NCBI RefSeq assembly: GCF_900114465.1
Contig: NZ_FOTD01000001.1
Location: 124,001 to 188,000, forward strand
Source of the DNA: Trichococcus palustris
GTDB taxonomy: Bacteria > Bacillota > Bacilli > Lactobacillales > Aerococcaceae
DNA length: 64,000 bases
Reading direction: 5' to 3'
In this document: in pieces, positions 8,030 through 17,689 of the stretch
Layout of the letters: every line of letters starts with the position of its first letter
Numbering within the stretch: position 1 is the stretch's first letter
Position numbers and translations under genes: made by a program
Notes under the pieces: model-generated
Told to the model about the DNA's origin: nothing
Database searches by the model: none
The model's input: only the letters and a program-made list of their open reading frames with translations

Positions 8030-9061
8030 ATGAATGAAACTAACAGAAGCCAAAAAAATAAAAGCAAAAAAAATAAAAGAGTCCTCAAAATCGTTTTATC
8101 CGTTCTGCTGCTTGGCATAGTTGGAATAGCTGCTTATTTGGGCAAAGTTTATTCCGATGTTAATAGTGCAGCTGATTCCATCTATAATTCGGTAAGCACG
8201 GATAACTTGCGTGACAGTTCGGTAGATTTGGGACAGCAGAATCCGATTTCGATTCTGTTATTAGGAACGGATACAGGTTCCTTGGGCAGAACAGAACAAG
8301 GTCGAACCGATTCGATGATTCTTGCGACCATTAACCCGAATACGGAGAAGACTACTTTAGTGAGTATCCCGCGTGATACCTACGCAGAAATTGTTGGATA
8401 TTCAGACAATTATCCCTACTATGATAAGATCAATAGTGCCTATGCATATGGTGGAACGGAAATGGCAATTAATACAGTCCAAAATCTTTTGGGAATACCA
8501 GTTGATTATTATGTCACCGTGAATATGTCGGGCGTTCAGACGATTGTGGATAAAATAGGCGGCATTGATGTTGTGAGTCCAATGAGTTTTGCTTTTAGTG
8601 ATTGGAATCAAGACGGCTCCTCAACTAGCTACTCCTTTGCGGAAGGCCCAATTCATCTGGATGGTGCAAATGCCTTGGCTTTTTCCAGAATGCGTCATGA
8701 GGATCCGCAAGGCGATACAGGACGGCAAGGACGGCAACGTTTGGTCATTGAAGCTATCCTCAAAAAACTGATCTCTGCGAAAACAGTATTCAATTATCAA
8801 AATCTTTTGGATGCTCTTTCCACAAATGTAGAAACGAACTTCCAAATGGCTGATTATAAAAAACTGCAAAGCAACAATTATGTAGCGGCGTTGAAAAATG
8901 TTCAGCAGGAACAATTAGGCGGCACCAATGATACGCTGGATGGCATTTGGTATAACTTTGTGGATGACTCAGAAATAGCTCGTGTTCAAACCATATTGGA
9001 GTCAGAATTAGAGATAAACCAACCAACAAATCAGGGCAGTTCAACGGTAGAGAGTAAGTAA
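8030..9061 (+). CDS. LCP (LytR-CpsA-Psr) family cell-wall ligase
   Basis: 343 residues: a Lys-rich cytoplasmic N-terminus, one membrane anchor (about 18-38), then an extracellular LCP domain. Catalytic-site hallmarks are visible: 'ILLLGTDTG' with D81, 'GRTDSMILATINP' with R92 and D94, 'VSIPRDTYAEI' with R115, and the later 'FSRMRHEDPQGDTGRQGRQR' block. Such enzymes transfer undecaprenyl-linked polymers (wall teichoic acid or capsule) to peptidoglycan. An AGAGG site precedes the ATG, and the gene stands alone with a terminator at 9206-9250. Which polymer it attaches is not shown by the context. Confidence 0.95.
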   Translation: MNETNRSQKNKSKKNKRVLKIVLSVLLLGIVGIAAYLGKVYSDVNSAADSIYNSVSTDNLRDSSVDLGQQNPISILLLGTDTGSLGRTEQGRTDSMILATINPNTEKTTLVSIPRDTYAEIVGYSDNYPYYDKINSAYAYGGTEMAINTVQNLLGIPVDYYVTVNMSGVQTIVDKIGGIDVVSPMSFAFSDWNQDGSSTSYSFAEGPIHLDGANALAFSRMRHEDPQGDTGRQGRQRLVIEAILKKLISAKTVFNYQNLLDALSTNVETNFQMADYKKLQSNNYVAALKNVQQEQLGGTNDTLDGIWYNFVDDSEIARVQTILESELEINQPTNQGSSTVESK

Positions 9062-9205
9062 GGAAAAGTGATTTTTCTTCAGCGTTAGTTACAGGTGGAG
9101 CGGAATATTGAACGATACATGATATCCATACAGCATAGACAGATGGCCCCCTGTCAAACGGTATTGATGAGACATTTTATCTATTGAAATAAGAGAGCCG
9201 CCTTC

Positions 9206-9250
9206 ACAAACTCTAGAAGAGAATCGTCCTCTTTTGGGGTTTGTTTTTTT
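9206..9250 (+). terminator. Rho-independent terminator after the LCP gene
   Basis: ACAAACTCTAGAAGAG pairs imperfectly with CTCTTTTGGGGTTTGT and is followed by T7. It is one of at least four related hairpins in the window. The 35 bases before it also resemble the sequence before the hairpin at 14475. Confidence 0.75.
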
Positions 9251-9342
9251 AGAGGTTATCCTCAAAAAAAATTATGGTAATAAATTATGGTAATAAGATG
9301 GAGTGAATGATATAGTTTACCATTAGGATGAAGGTGAACTAA

Positions 9343-9483
9343 TTGAAATCTGATCGGCGGCAAGGCCAGATAAAAAATTTGGTTTTTCATTCTTTATCGC
9401 GCAATTACATAAGTGCCCTGGAGAATAGGTTGGAGAACCGGCGGATAAATTTCAACACCGCTTTATTGCTGTGTAATGCTTAA
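9343..9483 (+). CDS. Possible 46-residue basic small protein
   Basis: A reading frame from TTG (9343) to TAA (9481) follows AGGTGA at a suitable distance. The product is rich in Arg, Asn and Leu with a helical middle ('LSRNYISALENRLENRR') and no membrane segment. It sits in the otherwise empty 630 bases between the LCP and DedA genes. I recognise no family. It may be a real small protein, the tail of a lost gene, or chance. Between 9484 and 9693 I see only AT-rich DNA with a short GCCTGTGACAGGC palindrome. Confidence 0.25.
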   Translation: MKSDRRQGQIKNLVFHSLSRNYISALENRLENRRINFNTALLLCNA

Positions 9484-9693
9484 GGAAAGCCTGTCAGCGA
9501 GCTTTGATTGCAGAATTTATAAACTGTTTAGAATTTGTGCATGACATATTTAGAACTTTATTTTATAGTTGGTACATAGATAAGCAGGCGTTTGCCTGTG
9601 ACAGGCACTTCTTCACGCTGTAATTTTTTCGGAAATCCTATAAGGAATCGAATCATACAGCATCAGTATTAAAATTAATTATGGGAGGTTTTT

Positions 9694-10347
9694 ATGGATA
9701 TTATTATGGGCGTAATCAGTTTTATTTTACATATTGATCAAAATTTGGTTTTGATGGTCAACCAGTTCGGTTCATGGACTTATGTCCTTTTATTCCTGAT
9801 TGTCTTTATTGAAACAGGTGTAGTGATTTTTCCGTTCTTGCCAGGAGATTCATTGTTGTTTGCCGCAGGTGCAATGACTGCCTTGCATGGTTCAAAACTA
9901 AGTTTGCCGATCCTCATGCTTGTCACGGTGCTGGGGGCTATTTTGGGCGACTCTCTGAACTATGAAATCGGGAAAAAAATCGGCCATCAATTAGTGAAGT
10001 ACCCGCGTTTGTCAAAATTAATCAACCAAGAGAAGCTGGAGAAAGCGGAAGAGTTTTTTAATACCCATGGTGGCAGCACGATTTTCCTTGGCCGTTTCAT
10101 TCCGTTCATACGGACATTCATTCCGTTTACTGCGGGCGCCAGCAGCATGCGTTATTCTCATTTCGCGATGTTCAATGCCATTGGCGGAATTTGCTGGGTC
10201 GCTGTAGGGACACTTGCCGGATTCTTCTTTGGGAACATACCATTCGTTGCTGCTCATTTCTCTGTTGTTGTTTTAGGGATTGTGGCTGTCTCATTAATAC
10301 CTGTATTTATTACAGCCATCAAAAGTAAAAGAGTACCTACCAACTAA
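9694..10347 (+). CDS. DedA family membrane protein
   Basis: 217 residues. It has the DedA signatures 'FLPGDSLLFAAGAM' (re-entrant loop), 'GDSLNYEIGKKIG', and 'GRFIPFIRTFIPFTAGASSM' (the conserved Arg-Pro loop), with four to five membrane helices and a basic C-terminus. DedA proteins are undecaprenyl-phosphate or phospholipid flippases needed for envelope homeostasis. GGGAGG precedes the ATG. It neighbours the LCP and MprF genes, in keeping with an envelope cluster, although each gene has its own terminator. Confidence 0.93.
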   Translation: MDIIMGVISFILHIDQNLVLMVNQFGSWTYVLLFLIVFIETGVVIFPFLPGDSLLFAAGAMTALHGSKLSLPILMLVTVLGAILGDSLNYEIGKKIGHQLVKYPRLSKLINQEKLEKAEEFFNTHGGSTIFLGRFIPFIRTFIPFTAGASSMRYSHFAMFNAIGGICWVAVGTLAGFFFGNIPFVAAHFSVVVLGIVAVSLIPVFITAIKSKRVPTN

Positions 10348-10476
10348 AACATGACTCTGCGACAACAATTTTGGAGTCGGATAAGACTTTCCAGGAAAAG
10401 TGTACCCATAAAGTATGTCGTCGATAAATGTATTATTGCAATAAGTCAACATGAAGGTTCCCATAATAAGTATATG

Positions 10477-10519
10477 AAGCATTGATTATTTCCGCTGAAA
10501 TTAAAAATCAATGCTTTTT
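10477..10519 (+). terminator. Rho-independent terminator after the DedA gene
   Basis: Arms AAGCATTGATT (10477-10487) and AATCAATGCTT (10506-10516), then T. The arms are perfect. Confidence 0.8.
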
Positions 10520-10686
10520 AAATTTGAAATCTATTTTTGTAAAAATAAGCTGTTCCCAAGCACATAACAAAAATTTTGTGTATTCTTATGAAGTATAGCC
10601 TTTAGAAATTATGGGATGGTCAGATAACTAAAATGGTGTTATGGAATAACATTGTATGCTTTTTATCAAGTAAACGAGGTGAGTAT

Positions 10687-13200
10687 GTGCGGAAAATAAT
10701 GGGTTTTGTGGAAAAATATAAGCGTTTTTTTCAATACGGTTTCATGATTTTGATGATTATTCTGGCTAGTTATGTCATCTATTCAGAAACGAAAGATATA
10801 AAAATTGAAAATCTGCAAAGTTTAGCGGCAGGGTTAAGCTTCAGCAAAAAATTAGAAATAACGGTTGCTGGATTAGTTGCGTTCGCTTTTGTGACTTGCT
10901 ACGATTTTATTTTTGCAAACTATTTCAAATTGAAAATTCCAAAACAAGAGTTGTTTAAGATTGGTTGGATTTCGCAATCCTTTAATAATTTTATTGGGTT
11001 CGGCGGTATTACAGGGGGAGCCATTCGGAAAAAAATGTATGAAGAAAATGGCACCGACAGTAAAACTTCCTGGAAAATTACCCTGGGAGTCGTGTTGGTC
11101 GATTTCATGGGGTTGTTGGTATTAGCTGTCCCGTCTATCGGTGGGCTTGTACAGGTTCGCCAATATGTTTATATTCCAATATTATGTTTGCTTTTTCTGG
11201 TTATTCCCTTTTTCCTGTTTGGAGATAAATTGCCAATTAAGTCATTTAAAAATGAGAATTCGCCGTTGGCTTATTTTGATTTGCCTGTGAAATTTAAGTT
11301 AGTAGTGTGGTCGACAATAGAATGGCTGGTGGCGGCTTTGTTCTTTACGTATACCGTGAAAATTTATCAACCTGAAGTAAGTTGGTCTGTCGGTATCTTG
11401 GTTTACGTCATCGGCACAATTGTAGGTGTACTCAGCATGGTACCTGGAGGATTTGGAACTTTTGAAGGAACTTGCCTTTTATTGTTTCAATTAATGGGAT
11501 TTCAGACGCCGAACCTGTTGCTCAGTCTATTGATCTGCCGGATTGTGTACACTCTCGTGCCGTGGTTGATTGGATTCCTTTTGCTTTGTGCGGAATATAT
11601 GGGGAATTTTTTTGAAGAAACAGGGGATGCTAATTTTTCAAAAATTCTTTCTGACATACTTGCGGCCGGCGTCTTTTTAAGCGGCCTCGTCTTGCTCATG
11701 TCGGTAGCGACGCCCGGGATTTTGACACGGATGCATATTTTGCAGCATATTTTCCCGAAGATTGTCATCATTATTTCAACCAGAATAACCTTAAGCCTAG
11801 GCATTTTGCTGATCATCTTATCGCGGGGAATCCGTCTGCGTGTAAAAAAGGTCCACCATGTTACGACTGTAATCCTGATTCTGGCTGCATTCACATGTTT
11901 GCTGAAAGGATTGGACTATGAAGAAGCTGTTTTTATGCTGGTTATCACAATTGGATTGCTTTTGACGCATGGCAATTTTCAAAATCCAAATATCCCGTTG
12001 AAGTTCAAATCGGTGGCTGCCATATTTTGTACGGGTATGGCTTTATTGGCAGGCTATGTCGGCATCTATAATCATAGCCATCGCATTGCCTTTTTTTCTG
12101 GATCGCATCGTTACTCACTGGCTTACTTGCAGACGCACTGGGTTGACGTTGTTTTAATGGCTTTGGTTGCCGTAGTTATCGGTATTTTGATCCAATTCAC
12201 GAATCGCAAATATCACGTATTTCATGACAACACAGCTGAGGATGACGAAAAATTCAGCTCTTTCATGAAAAATTATCAAGCGAGTGAATACAGCCATTTA
12301 TATTATATGAATGATAAAAACGTATTTTATAATCAGGCAGGAACGGTTCTATTCCTTTATCGTCCATATAAAAACCATATTTTAGTTTTGGGTGATCCAA
12401 TTGGCAAGCCGGCTGATTTCGAGGACGCTATCGATGAGCTTCTGATTTGGGCTGAAAAAAAAGACATGTTGGTCACCTTTTACCAAATATCTAAAAATTA
12501 TATAGCCGATTTTATTGAAGAAGGATTCCATTTTTTAAAGTTGGGCGAAAGTGCTTTGGTCGAATTGGAAAATTTCACGATAGCTGGAAAGGTAAATAGG
12601 GCGCTGCGCAATACGTTTAACAAGATGAATGAAGAACATTTTACTTTTGAGGTTGTTAAGCCTCCGTTCTCAGATGGATTTATCGAAGAGATACGGCAGA
12701 TTTCCGATGAATGGCTGAACGGCCGCAGCGACATGCAGTTTTCACTGGGGGGATTCAAAGAGAGCTATATTCGTCTGACCCCCATTTTTGTCATACACGA
12801 TGAGAATGGCGTCATTCAAGCATTTGCCAATTTGTTCCCGGAAGAGGATCAAACGTTGTCGATTGATTTGATGCGCCACCGTAAAAGTGCTCCGAACGGG
12901 ACCATGGATTTCCTATTCATCTCGATCATGAACTGGGCGAAAGAAAACCATTATGCCTACTTTGATCTTGGACCGGCTCCGCTTTCAAACGTCGGCAACA
13001 AATTATATTCTGATAAAAAAGAAAAGCTCGTCAAATTAGCTTATCAATACGGCAATAAAATTTATGGTTTTGCTGGTTTGCGCAGCTATAAGCAAAAATA
13101 TCATCCAACTTGGAACAGTGTTTATCTTGCCTATAAAGACGATGGTGATTTATTGAATATTTTGTTGGCGCTCGTCGCAATCACTTACGATAAGGATTAA
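10687..13200 (+). CDS. mprF: MprF bifunctional phosphatidylglycerol lysyltransferase/flippase
   Basis: 838 codons from the GTG at 10687, which has GAGGTG five bases upstream; an in-frame ATG at 10633 lacks a good ribosome site. The N-terminal two-thirds holds about 14 membrane helices, including the flippase-domain block 'SFNNFIGFGGITGGAIRKKM'. The cytosolic C-terminal DUF2156 domain (roughly residues 520-837) carries 'LYYMNDKNVFYNQAGTVLFL', 'LSIDLMRHRKSAPNGTMDFL' and 'YFDLGPAPLSNVG', the aminoacyl-transferase fold. It adds lysine (or alanine) from tRNA to phosphatidylglycerol and flips the product outward, lowering the membrane's negative charge and giving resistance to cationic peptides. 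A terminator follows. Confidence 0.96.
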   Translation: MRKIMGFVEKYKRFFQYGFMILMIILASYVIYSETKDIKIENLQSLAAGLSFSKKLEITVAGLVAFAFVTCYDFIFANYFKLKIPKQELFKIGWISQSFNNFIGFGGITGGAIRKKMYEENGTDSKTSWKITLGVVLVDFMGLLVLAVPSIGGLVQVRQYVYIPILCLLFLVIPFFLFGDKLPIKSFKNENSPLAYFDLPVKFKLVVWSTIEWLVAALFFTYTVKIYQPEVSWSVGILVYVIGTIVGVLSMVPGGFGTFEGTCLLLFQLMGFQTPNLLLSLLICRIVYTLVPWLIGFLLLCAEYMGNFFEETGDANFSKILSDILAAGVFLSGLVLLMSVATPGILTRMHILQHIFPKIVIIISTRITLSLGILLIILSRGIRLRVKKVHHVTTVILILAAFTCLLKGLDYEEAVFMLVITIGLLLTHGNFQNPNIPLKFKSVAAIFCTGMALLAGYVGIYNHSHRIAFFSGSHRYSLAYLQTHWVDVVLMALVAVVIGILIQFTNRKYHVFHDNTAEDDEKFSSFMKNYQASEYSHLYYMNDKNVFYNQAGTVLFLYRPYKNHILVLGDPIGKPADFEDAIDELLIWAEKKDMLVTFYQISKNYIADFIEEGFHFLKLGESALVELENFTIAGKVNRALRNTFNKMNEEHFTFEVVKPPFSDGFIEEIRQISDEWLNGRSDMQFSLGGFKESYIRLTPIFVIHDENGVIQAFANLFPEEDQTLSIDLMRHRKSAPNGTMDFLFISIMNWAKENHYAYFDLGPAPLSNVGNKLYSDKKEKLVKLAYQYGNKIYGFAGLRSYKQKYHPTWNSVYLAYKDDGDLLNILLALVAITYDKD

Positions 13201-13295
13201 TTTCCTGCTTGAAATACAAATTATTTCCAATAGAAACAATGGAAGCACCATATTTGCTAAATGGATTTGGAACGATGTAAAATGGCGTTGACGAT

Positions 13296-13334
13296 AAATA
13301 GAGGGGAAATCCTAGCGGGTTTTCCCTCTATTTT
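13296..13334 (+). terminator. Terminator between mprF and the convergent hydrolase gene
   Basis: AAATAGAGGGG pairs with TTTCCCTCTATTT, followed by T. The A/T-rich ends may let it act in both directions, serving the convergent hydrolase as well. Confidence 0.75.
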
Positions 13335-13396
13335 GGTGCGCCCGGCACATTCAGAAAAATGATGTGAGCCATTCACGAAATTTTTCTGGGAAATAG

Positions 13397-14065
13397 CTAA
13401 CTCTGATTGTTTTCAATAAAGGCCTTAATGATTTTGTATAGTTTTGGACTATTCACAACATAGCTGCTGTGGGTTTCCCTGTCTAAAATAGTCAGGGTGG
13501 AATTTGGAATATTATTGGCGATATATTTTGTATCTTCTACTTTTATTAAGTCGTTCTTTCCTGCCAAGACGAGTACGGGTATGTGTATTTTTTTCAAATC
13601 TTCTTTGCTGATGTTTGGTTCTTCCAACGTCATTTTCATTTTCTTGCTTCTTGTAAGAAGATAATAGAGTTGGGATAACATTGCCCAGCTCTTCTTTACG
13701 CCATTAGGCTGGGTATTAGCCCCGCTGATGATTAATTTTGACAGCATGTCCGAATATTTGGATGCCAATAACAAACCGATGATGCCGCCATCACTGAATC
13801 CATAGAGCAGGGGTTTTTCCAATTTCAATTCTGTGATGAATGAAGCGACATCTTCCATCATCAGCCCATAACTCAATTGGTTTGTTTTACTGCTTTTTCC
13901 ATGGCCGCGGCTGTCTATTGCGTAAACAGAAAAGTTTTTTGACAATTCAGTAATCAAAACAGTGAATATTTCACGGCTTTCGCCATTTCCGTGCAATAAA
14001 ATAAACGGCTGTCCTGTTCCTTTTGTCTCATACCATAAATTAGTATCGTTTACTCTTATATACAT
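13397..14065 (-). CDS. Alpha/beta hydrolase
   Basis: 222 residues from the ATG at 14065, which has GGAG nine bases upstream; the frame is open further but without a ribosome site. The catalytic triad is visible: S91 in the elbow 'YGFSDGGI', D172 in 'LAGKNDLI', H199 in 'RETHSSYV'. The oxyanion loop is HGNG (25-28). 'AIDSRGHGKSS' is typical of esterase/lactonase/haloperoxidase-like hydrolases. It is cytoplasmic, and the substrate is unknown. It is convergent with mprF. Confidence 0.88.
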   Translation of the reverse strand: MYIRVNDTNLWYETKGTGQPFILLHGNGESREIFTVLITELSKNFSVYAIDSRGHGKSSKTNQLSYGLMMEDVASFITELKLEKPLLYGFSDGGIIGLLLASKYSDMLSKLIISGANTQPNGVKKSWAMLSQLYYLLTRSKKMKMTLEEPNISKEDLKKIHIPVLVLAGKNDLIKVEDTKYIANNIPNSTLTILDRETHSSYVVNSPKLYKIIKAFIENNQS

Positions 14066-14142
14066 ATGAAAAAACTCCTTCGTTATTCCCTTTACTGTAC
14101 TCGCTTCAATCGAAGGCTTCGATTTTCTACATCCGCAGAATT

Positions 14143-14307
14143 TCAACGCCAGTGGAAAACCTTCCTTGCGTTATTACTATTTTGAATGGATAGACCTCTA
14201 TGCATGCTTGTCATCTTCAACATCATGATGCCCTGACAGAGTACCATTGAAACGGTAAATAGGATCATCTGCATTCTTTCCGGAGTATTTTTTTGCTCCA
14301 CAGTCAT
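14143..14307 (-). CDS. Possible 54-residue Met-rich small membrane protein
   Basis: The frame runs from ATG (14307) to TGA (14143). The product begins with a polar stretch ('MTVEQKNTPERMQ'), has one hydrophobic segment ('MILFTVSMVLCQGIMML') and a basic tail. It lies just upstream of the hydrolase on the same strand. No convincing ribosome site precedes it, and I know no family, so it may be chance. The remaining DNA to 14460 shows nothing else. Confidence 0.2.
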   Translation of the reverse strand: MTVEQKNTPERMQMILFTVSMVLCQGIMMLKMTSMHRGLSIQNSNNARKVFHWR

Positions 14308-14474
14308 AGAATATCAGGTAATTATGAAGATTTATAATAAATTTGAATAATTCAGGTTTATTTTTTCTTATTAAGCTTTAGAAGACTAGAAGATGTTCCG
14401 TTAAATGTAACTGATCAAATATCAAATGGTGTTGATCAAGCATTTGATTTGTTGAAATAAGGGAGCTGCATTCA

Positions 14475-14514
14475 AAAACTCTAGAAGAGAAGTTTCTCTT
14501 TTGGGGTTTCTTTG
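14475..14514 (+). terminator. Terminator-like hairpin (dispersed family)
   Basis: ACTCTAGAAGAGAA and TTCTCTTTTGGGGT pair around GT, followed by TTCTTTG. It is close in sequence to the hairpin at 9206, including the flank upstream, yet no gene on the plus strand ends just before it. Confidence 0.55.
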
Positions 14515-14680
14515 TCGTATCATTAAGACTTTTCAAACCGATTCGCACATGCGTATCACAAGTAAATGAGGTTTTTTAATAGATTGCCAATTGGGCAATA
14601 TAATAAGAACTATCATTTTAGATCGTTCCGTGGTATTTTTAATTGTAAATAACAAATTTTGAGTATAATATGAAATGAAG

Positions 14681-14696
14681 TTTAGGTATACCTAAA
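14681..14696. promoter_or_regulatory. DtxR/MntR-type metal box before the iron locus
   Basis: TTTAGGTATACCTAAA is a perfect 16-base palindrome of the kind bound by manganese/iron-dependent repressors of the DtxR/MntR/SloR family (TTAGGnnnnCCTAA-like). A TATAAT -10 lies just upstream at 14674-14679. It precedes a broken DtxR-family gene and then feoAB, so it is the likely metal-responsive operator of this transcript. Which repressor binds it now is unknown. Confidence 0.75.
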
Positions 14697-14709
14697 AAGG
14701 AAATAGCGC

Positions 14710-15341
14710 ATGACACCCCATAAAGAAGGTTATCATGGAATTTGGTGGGGAACAGCAAATGATCAAAAACAGATAGGTAAGGCTTGATCTATTTCCGCCA
14801 CATCATTTACTGAAATGTCGGCAAAGTTGCTTAAGGATGGATTAATCAGTCATATTCCTTATCAGGGTGTACAGATAACCGAAAAAGGCCAACTGATTGC
14901 TAATAAATTGATAAGGAAAACATCGCTTATGGAAAGTTTTTCTTGCTGATAAATTAGGCTTTAGCTGGGGTGAGTTAAATGACGAGGCAGAAATGTTGGA
15001 GCGTGTGTCCTCGGAGCGATTGATCAATAGCTTAGATGCCTATTTAGGTTTTCCTAAATATGATCCTCATGGGGGCGTGATACCCGTCAAAGAGGGGCGG
15101 GATTGAAGTTTCCGAAAGCAAACCTTTAATCGAACTTGAAGTCGGAAGCCTCTTTGCCATCCAAGATGTTGATGGCGATCAGGAATTATTGGCGTATCTG
15201 CTCAATAAGGACGTAAAATTAAGCGTGCCCTATCTGTTGACGAACGTGGAACCGTACGAAGGCCCGGATACCTTTGAGTCGCAGAATCAGCAATCCTGCC
15301 AAATCAGCTTCAAAGCGGCAAGCAAGATTTATGTTCAATGA
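14710..15341 (+). pseudogene. Broken DtxR/MntR-family metalloregulator
   Basis: From ATG 14710 the frame starts 'MTPHKEGYHGIWWG', close to the usual start of this family, but meets stops and frame changes. The pieces 'FTEMSAKLLKDGLISHIPYQ', 'ITEKGQLIANKLIRK', 'FLADKLGFSWGELNDEAEML' and 'SLDAYLGFPKYDPHGGVIP' cover the DNA-binding domain and the metal-binding dimerisation domain. A third stretch ('LIELEVGSLFAIQDVDGDQE' to the stop at 15339) matches the C-terminal SH3/FeoA-like region. At least two frameshifts and an early stop make it non-functional. It was probably the local repressor of feoAB. Confidence 0.85.
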
Positions 15342-15425
15342 ATCAGGGTAGGAAAAAAGAGCCAGCATGTAAAGGCCGTACTGAAAAACGGACAGGGTAG
15401 CCTAAAAATGAAGAGAGGTTTTTTG

Positions 15426-15659
15426 ATGGAACTATCAAAATTAAAAAGAAACGAGTCAGCAGTGGTGACGGAAGTTGCCCATCCTGATCCAAAAATGCAG
15501 CAACGATTATTGGATTTAGGTTTTTATCCAGGAAAGACAGTTAAATTGGTGTTGATCAGCCCTAAGGAAGATCCTAAAGCCTACGAAGTAAGAGGGACAG
15601 TTATCGCAATCCGCGATGAAGATGCAAATTATATACAGGTAAAAACAGAGGAGGGATAG
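15426..15659 (+). CDS. feoA: FeoA ferrous iron transport protein A
   Basis: 77 residues from the ATG at 15426 (AGAGAGG seven bases upstream; an in-frame ATG at 15408 overlaps that site). It is a small SH3-fold protein with the FeoA pattern 'QQRLLDLGFYPGKTVKLV' and 'YEVRGTVIAIRDEDANYI'. It assists or regulates FeoB at the membrane. It is one base from feoB and clearly in the same operon, under the metal box at 14681. Confidence 0.95.
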   Translation: MELSKLKRNESAVVTEVAHPDPKMQQRLLDLGFYPGKTVKLVLISPKEDPKAYEVRGTVIAIRDEDANYIQVKTEEG

Positions 15660-15660
15660 T

Positions 15661-17559
15661 ATGCCGGATGAATTTGTATTGCAAAATGAAAAAAACGGCC
15701 ATGTGATTTCCGTAGCAGGCAATCCTAACGTTGGGAAAAGTACGGTTTTTAATAAGTTGACTGGTTTAAAACAACATACAGGCAATTGGCCTGGAAAAAC
15801 CGTAGGCTTAGCGGAAGGGACAACGGAGTATCAAGGTAGCTACTATTGCTTGGTGGATTTACCCGGGACATATTCGCTTTCGTCTAACTCAGAAGAAGAG
15901 GAAGTAGCGCAAGCATTTATTCAATCGGATCTATCAGAAGCTACTATTTGTGTGTGTGATGCAACCTCATTGGAACGTAGTTTAAACTTAGTGTTACAAA
16001 TTATGCAACTATCAGATAACGTAGTCGTTTGTGTTAACTTAATCGATGAAGCACGTCAAAAAGGAATAAAGATTGATATTGAGAAACTCCAATCTTTATT
16101 GGGGGTGCCTGTAGTTGCCACTGCGGCACGTCAAAATGAAGGATTAGATGATTTAATGTCCGCTTTAGCGAAAGTTGTCTCTGGGGAAATTAAAATGAAT
16201 CCTTATATGAAGGAAGCTTTAGAAAGTCTAAAAGGAAATCAGGAAGAAAATACTATCGCACTGTTAGATCGCGCCACAGTTATCGCAAAAGATACAGTGG
16301 TGTTTACCGATGAAGATTACAATCGTCGTGACCGTAAACTGGATATGATTTTAACGCAAAAATCGACAGGGATTCCGATTATGATTTTGTTATTAATCAT
16401 CGTTTTCTGGTTAACTATCCATGGAGCCAATGCACCATCAGATGTTTTAGCTAATATATTCGCGATCATAGGTGACTATTTGAATCAATTTGCTCATTAT
16501 ATTCATATGCCCGAATGGCTGCGAGGGGCATTAATTGATGGGGTTTACAATGTGCTATCAACTGTTATCTCAGTTATGTTACCGCCAATGGCAATTTTCT
16601 TCCCATTATTTACGCTGCTGGAAGATTTTGGCTATCTGCCACGTGTAGCCTTTAACTTAGATAAATATTTTGCAAATGCGGGGGCTTGTGGGAAACAAGC
16701 GCTGACTATGTGTATGGGATTCGGTTGTAATGCGGCAGGTGTAATCGGGACACGAATCATCAATTCGCCAAGAGAAAAATTAATTGCTATCGTTACCAAT
16801 AATTTTGTTCCATGTAATGGACGTTTTCCAATCTTAATTTCAATTATTACGATGTTCTTTGTAGGGAGTTCCGTGAGTTTAGGGAGTGGTTTGCTTTCTG
16901 CTGTTCTATTGGCTGGCACAGTCATTTTAGGGGTATTAACCACTTTTTGGATTTCTCAATTGCTCTCCAAAACAATCTTAAAAGGAATCCCTTCATCATT
17001 CACGCTGGAATTACCCCCTTATCGTAAGCCACAAATTGGCTCGGTTATCGTTCGCTCTATTTTTGATAGAACTTTATTTGTTTTATGGCGTGCTATCACA
17101 ATAGCAGCGCCAGCTGGATTAGTTATTTGGATGATGGCTAACATCATGATTGGTGACAACAGCATATTAACTTGGGCAACAGATGTGATTGACCCATTTG
17201 CTCGTTTAATGGGTCTGGATGGAACCATTTTGATGGCCTTCATTTTGGGGTTTCCTGCGAATGAAATTGTCATTCCGATTATGATAATGGGGTACTTGAG
17301 CAAATCAACACTCTTTAGATTTGAGTCGTTAGATCAATTTAAGAATCTTCTTTTAGATAATGGGTGGACGTGGTTAACAGCAACGAATATGATTCTATTT
17401 ACGATTTACCATTGGCCATGTTCTACAACATTAGTCACAATCTATCAAGAAACTAAAAGTAGTAAATGGACATGGGTATCCTTCATAATACCTACCGTGA
17501 TGGGGATTGTAACATGCATGATTACTACCTTATTGGCTCACCTATTCCGTTTGGTATAA
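15661..17559 (+). CDS. feoB: FeoB ferrous iron transporter
   Basis: 632 residues. The N-terminal G domain shows G1 'GNPNVGKST' (20-28), G3 DLPG (66-69) and G4 NLID (126-129), then a helical GDI-like spacer. From about residue 235 there are two Gate and Core membrane regions, with the conserved Cys segment 'GKQALTMCMGFGCNAAGVIG' and 'GFPANEIVIPIMIMGYL'. It is shorter than the enterobacterial FeoB (about 770), as is common in Gram-positive bacteria. It imports Fe2+ driven or gated by GTP hydrolysis. No feoC is seen. GAGGAGGG precedes the ATG. Confidence 0.97.
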   Translation: MPDEFVLQNEKNGHVISVAGNPNVGKSTVFNKLTGLKQHTGNWPGKTVGLAEGTTEYQGSYYCLVDLPGTYSLSSNSEEEEVAQAFIQSDLSEATICVCDATSLERSLNLVLQIMQLSDNVVVCVNLIDEARQKGIKIDIEKLQSLLGVPVVATAARQNEGLDDLMSALAKVVSGEIKMNPYMKEALESLKGNQEENTIALLDRATVIAKDTVVFTDEDYNRRDRKLDMILTQKSTGIPIMILLLIIVFWLTIHGANAPSDVLANIFAIIGDYLNQFAHYIHMPEWLRGALIDGVYNVLSTVISVMLPPMAIFFPLFTLLEDFGYLPRVAFNLDKYFANAGACGKQALTMCMGFGCNAAGVIGTRIINSPREKLIAIVTNNFVPCNGRFPILISIITMFFVGSSVSLGSGLLSAVLLAGTVILGVLTTFWISQLLSKTILKGIPSSFTLELPPYRKPQIGSVIVRSIFDRTLFVLWRAITIAAPAGLVIWMMANIMIGDNSILTWATDVIDPFARLMGLDGTILMAFILGFPANEIVIPIMIMGYLSKSTLFRFESLDQFKNLLLDNGWTWLTATNMILFTIYHWPCSTTLVTIYQETKSSKWTWVSFIIPTVMGIVTCMITTLLAHLFRLV

Positions 17560-17689
17560 GCACTAGTGTTGCATGAATTTTCGTAAAACTGTCTGCCCTT
17601 TGTTTCCTGGGAAAAAGAAAAAAATTATTAGTGAATCGCGATCCTGAATGATTCATATCCGATTAAATTAATTGAATCGAATTTACACA

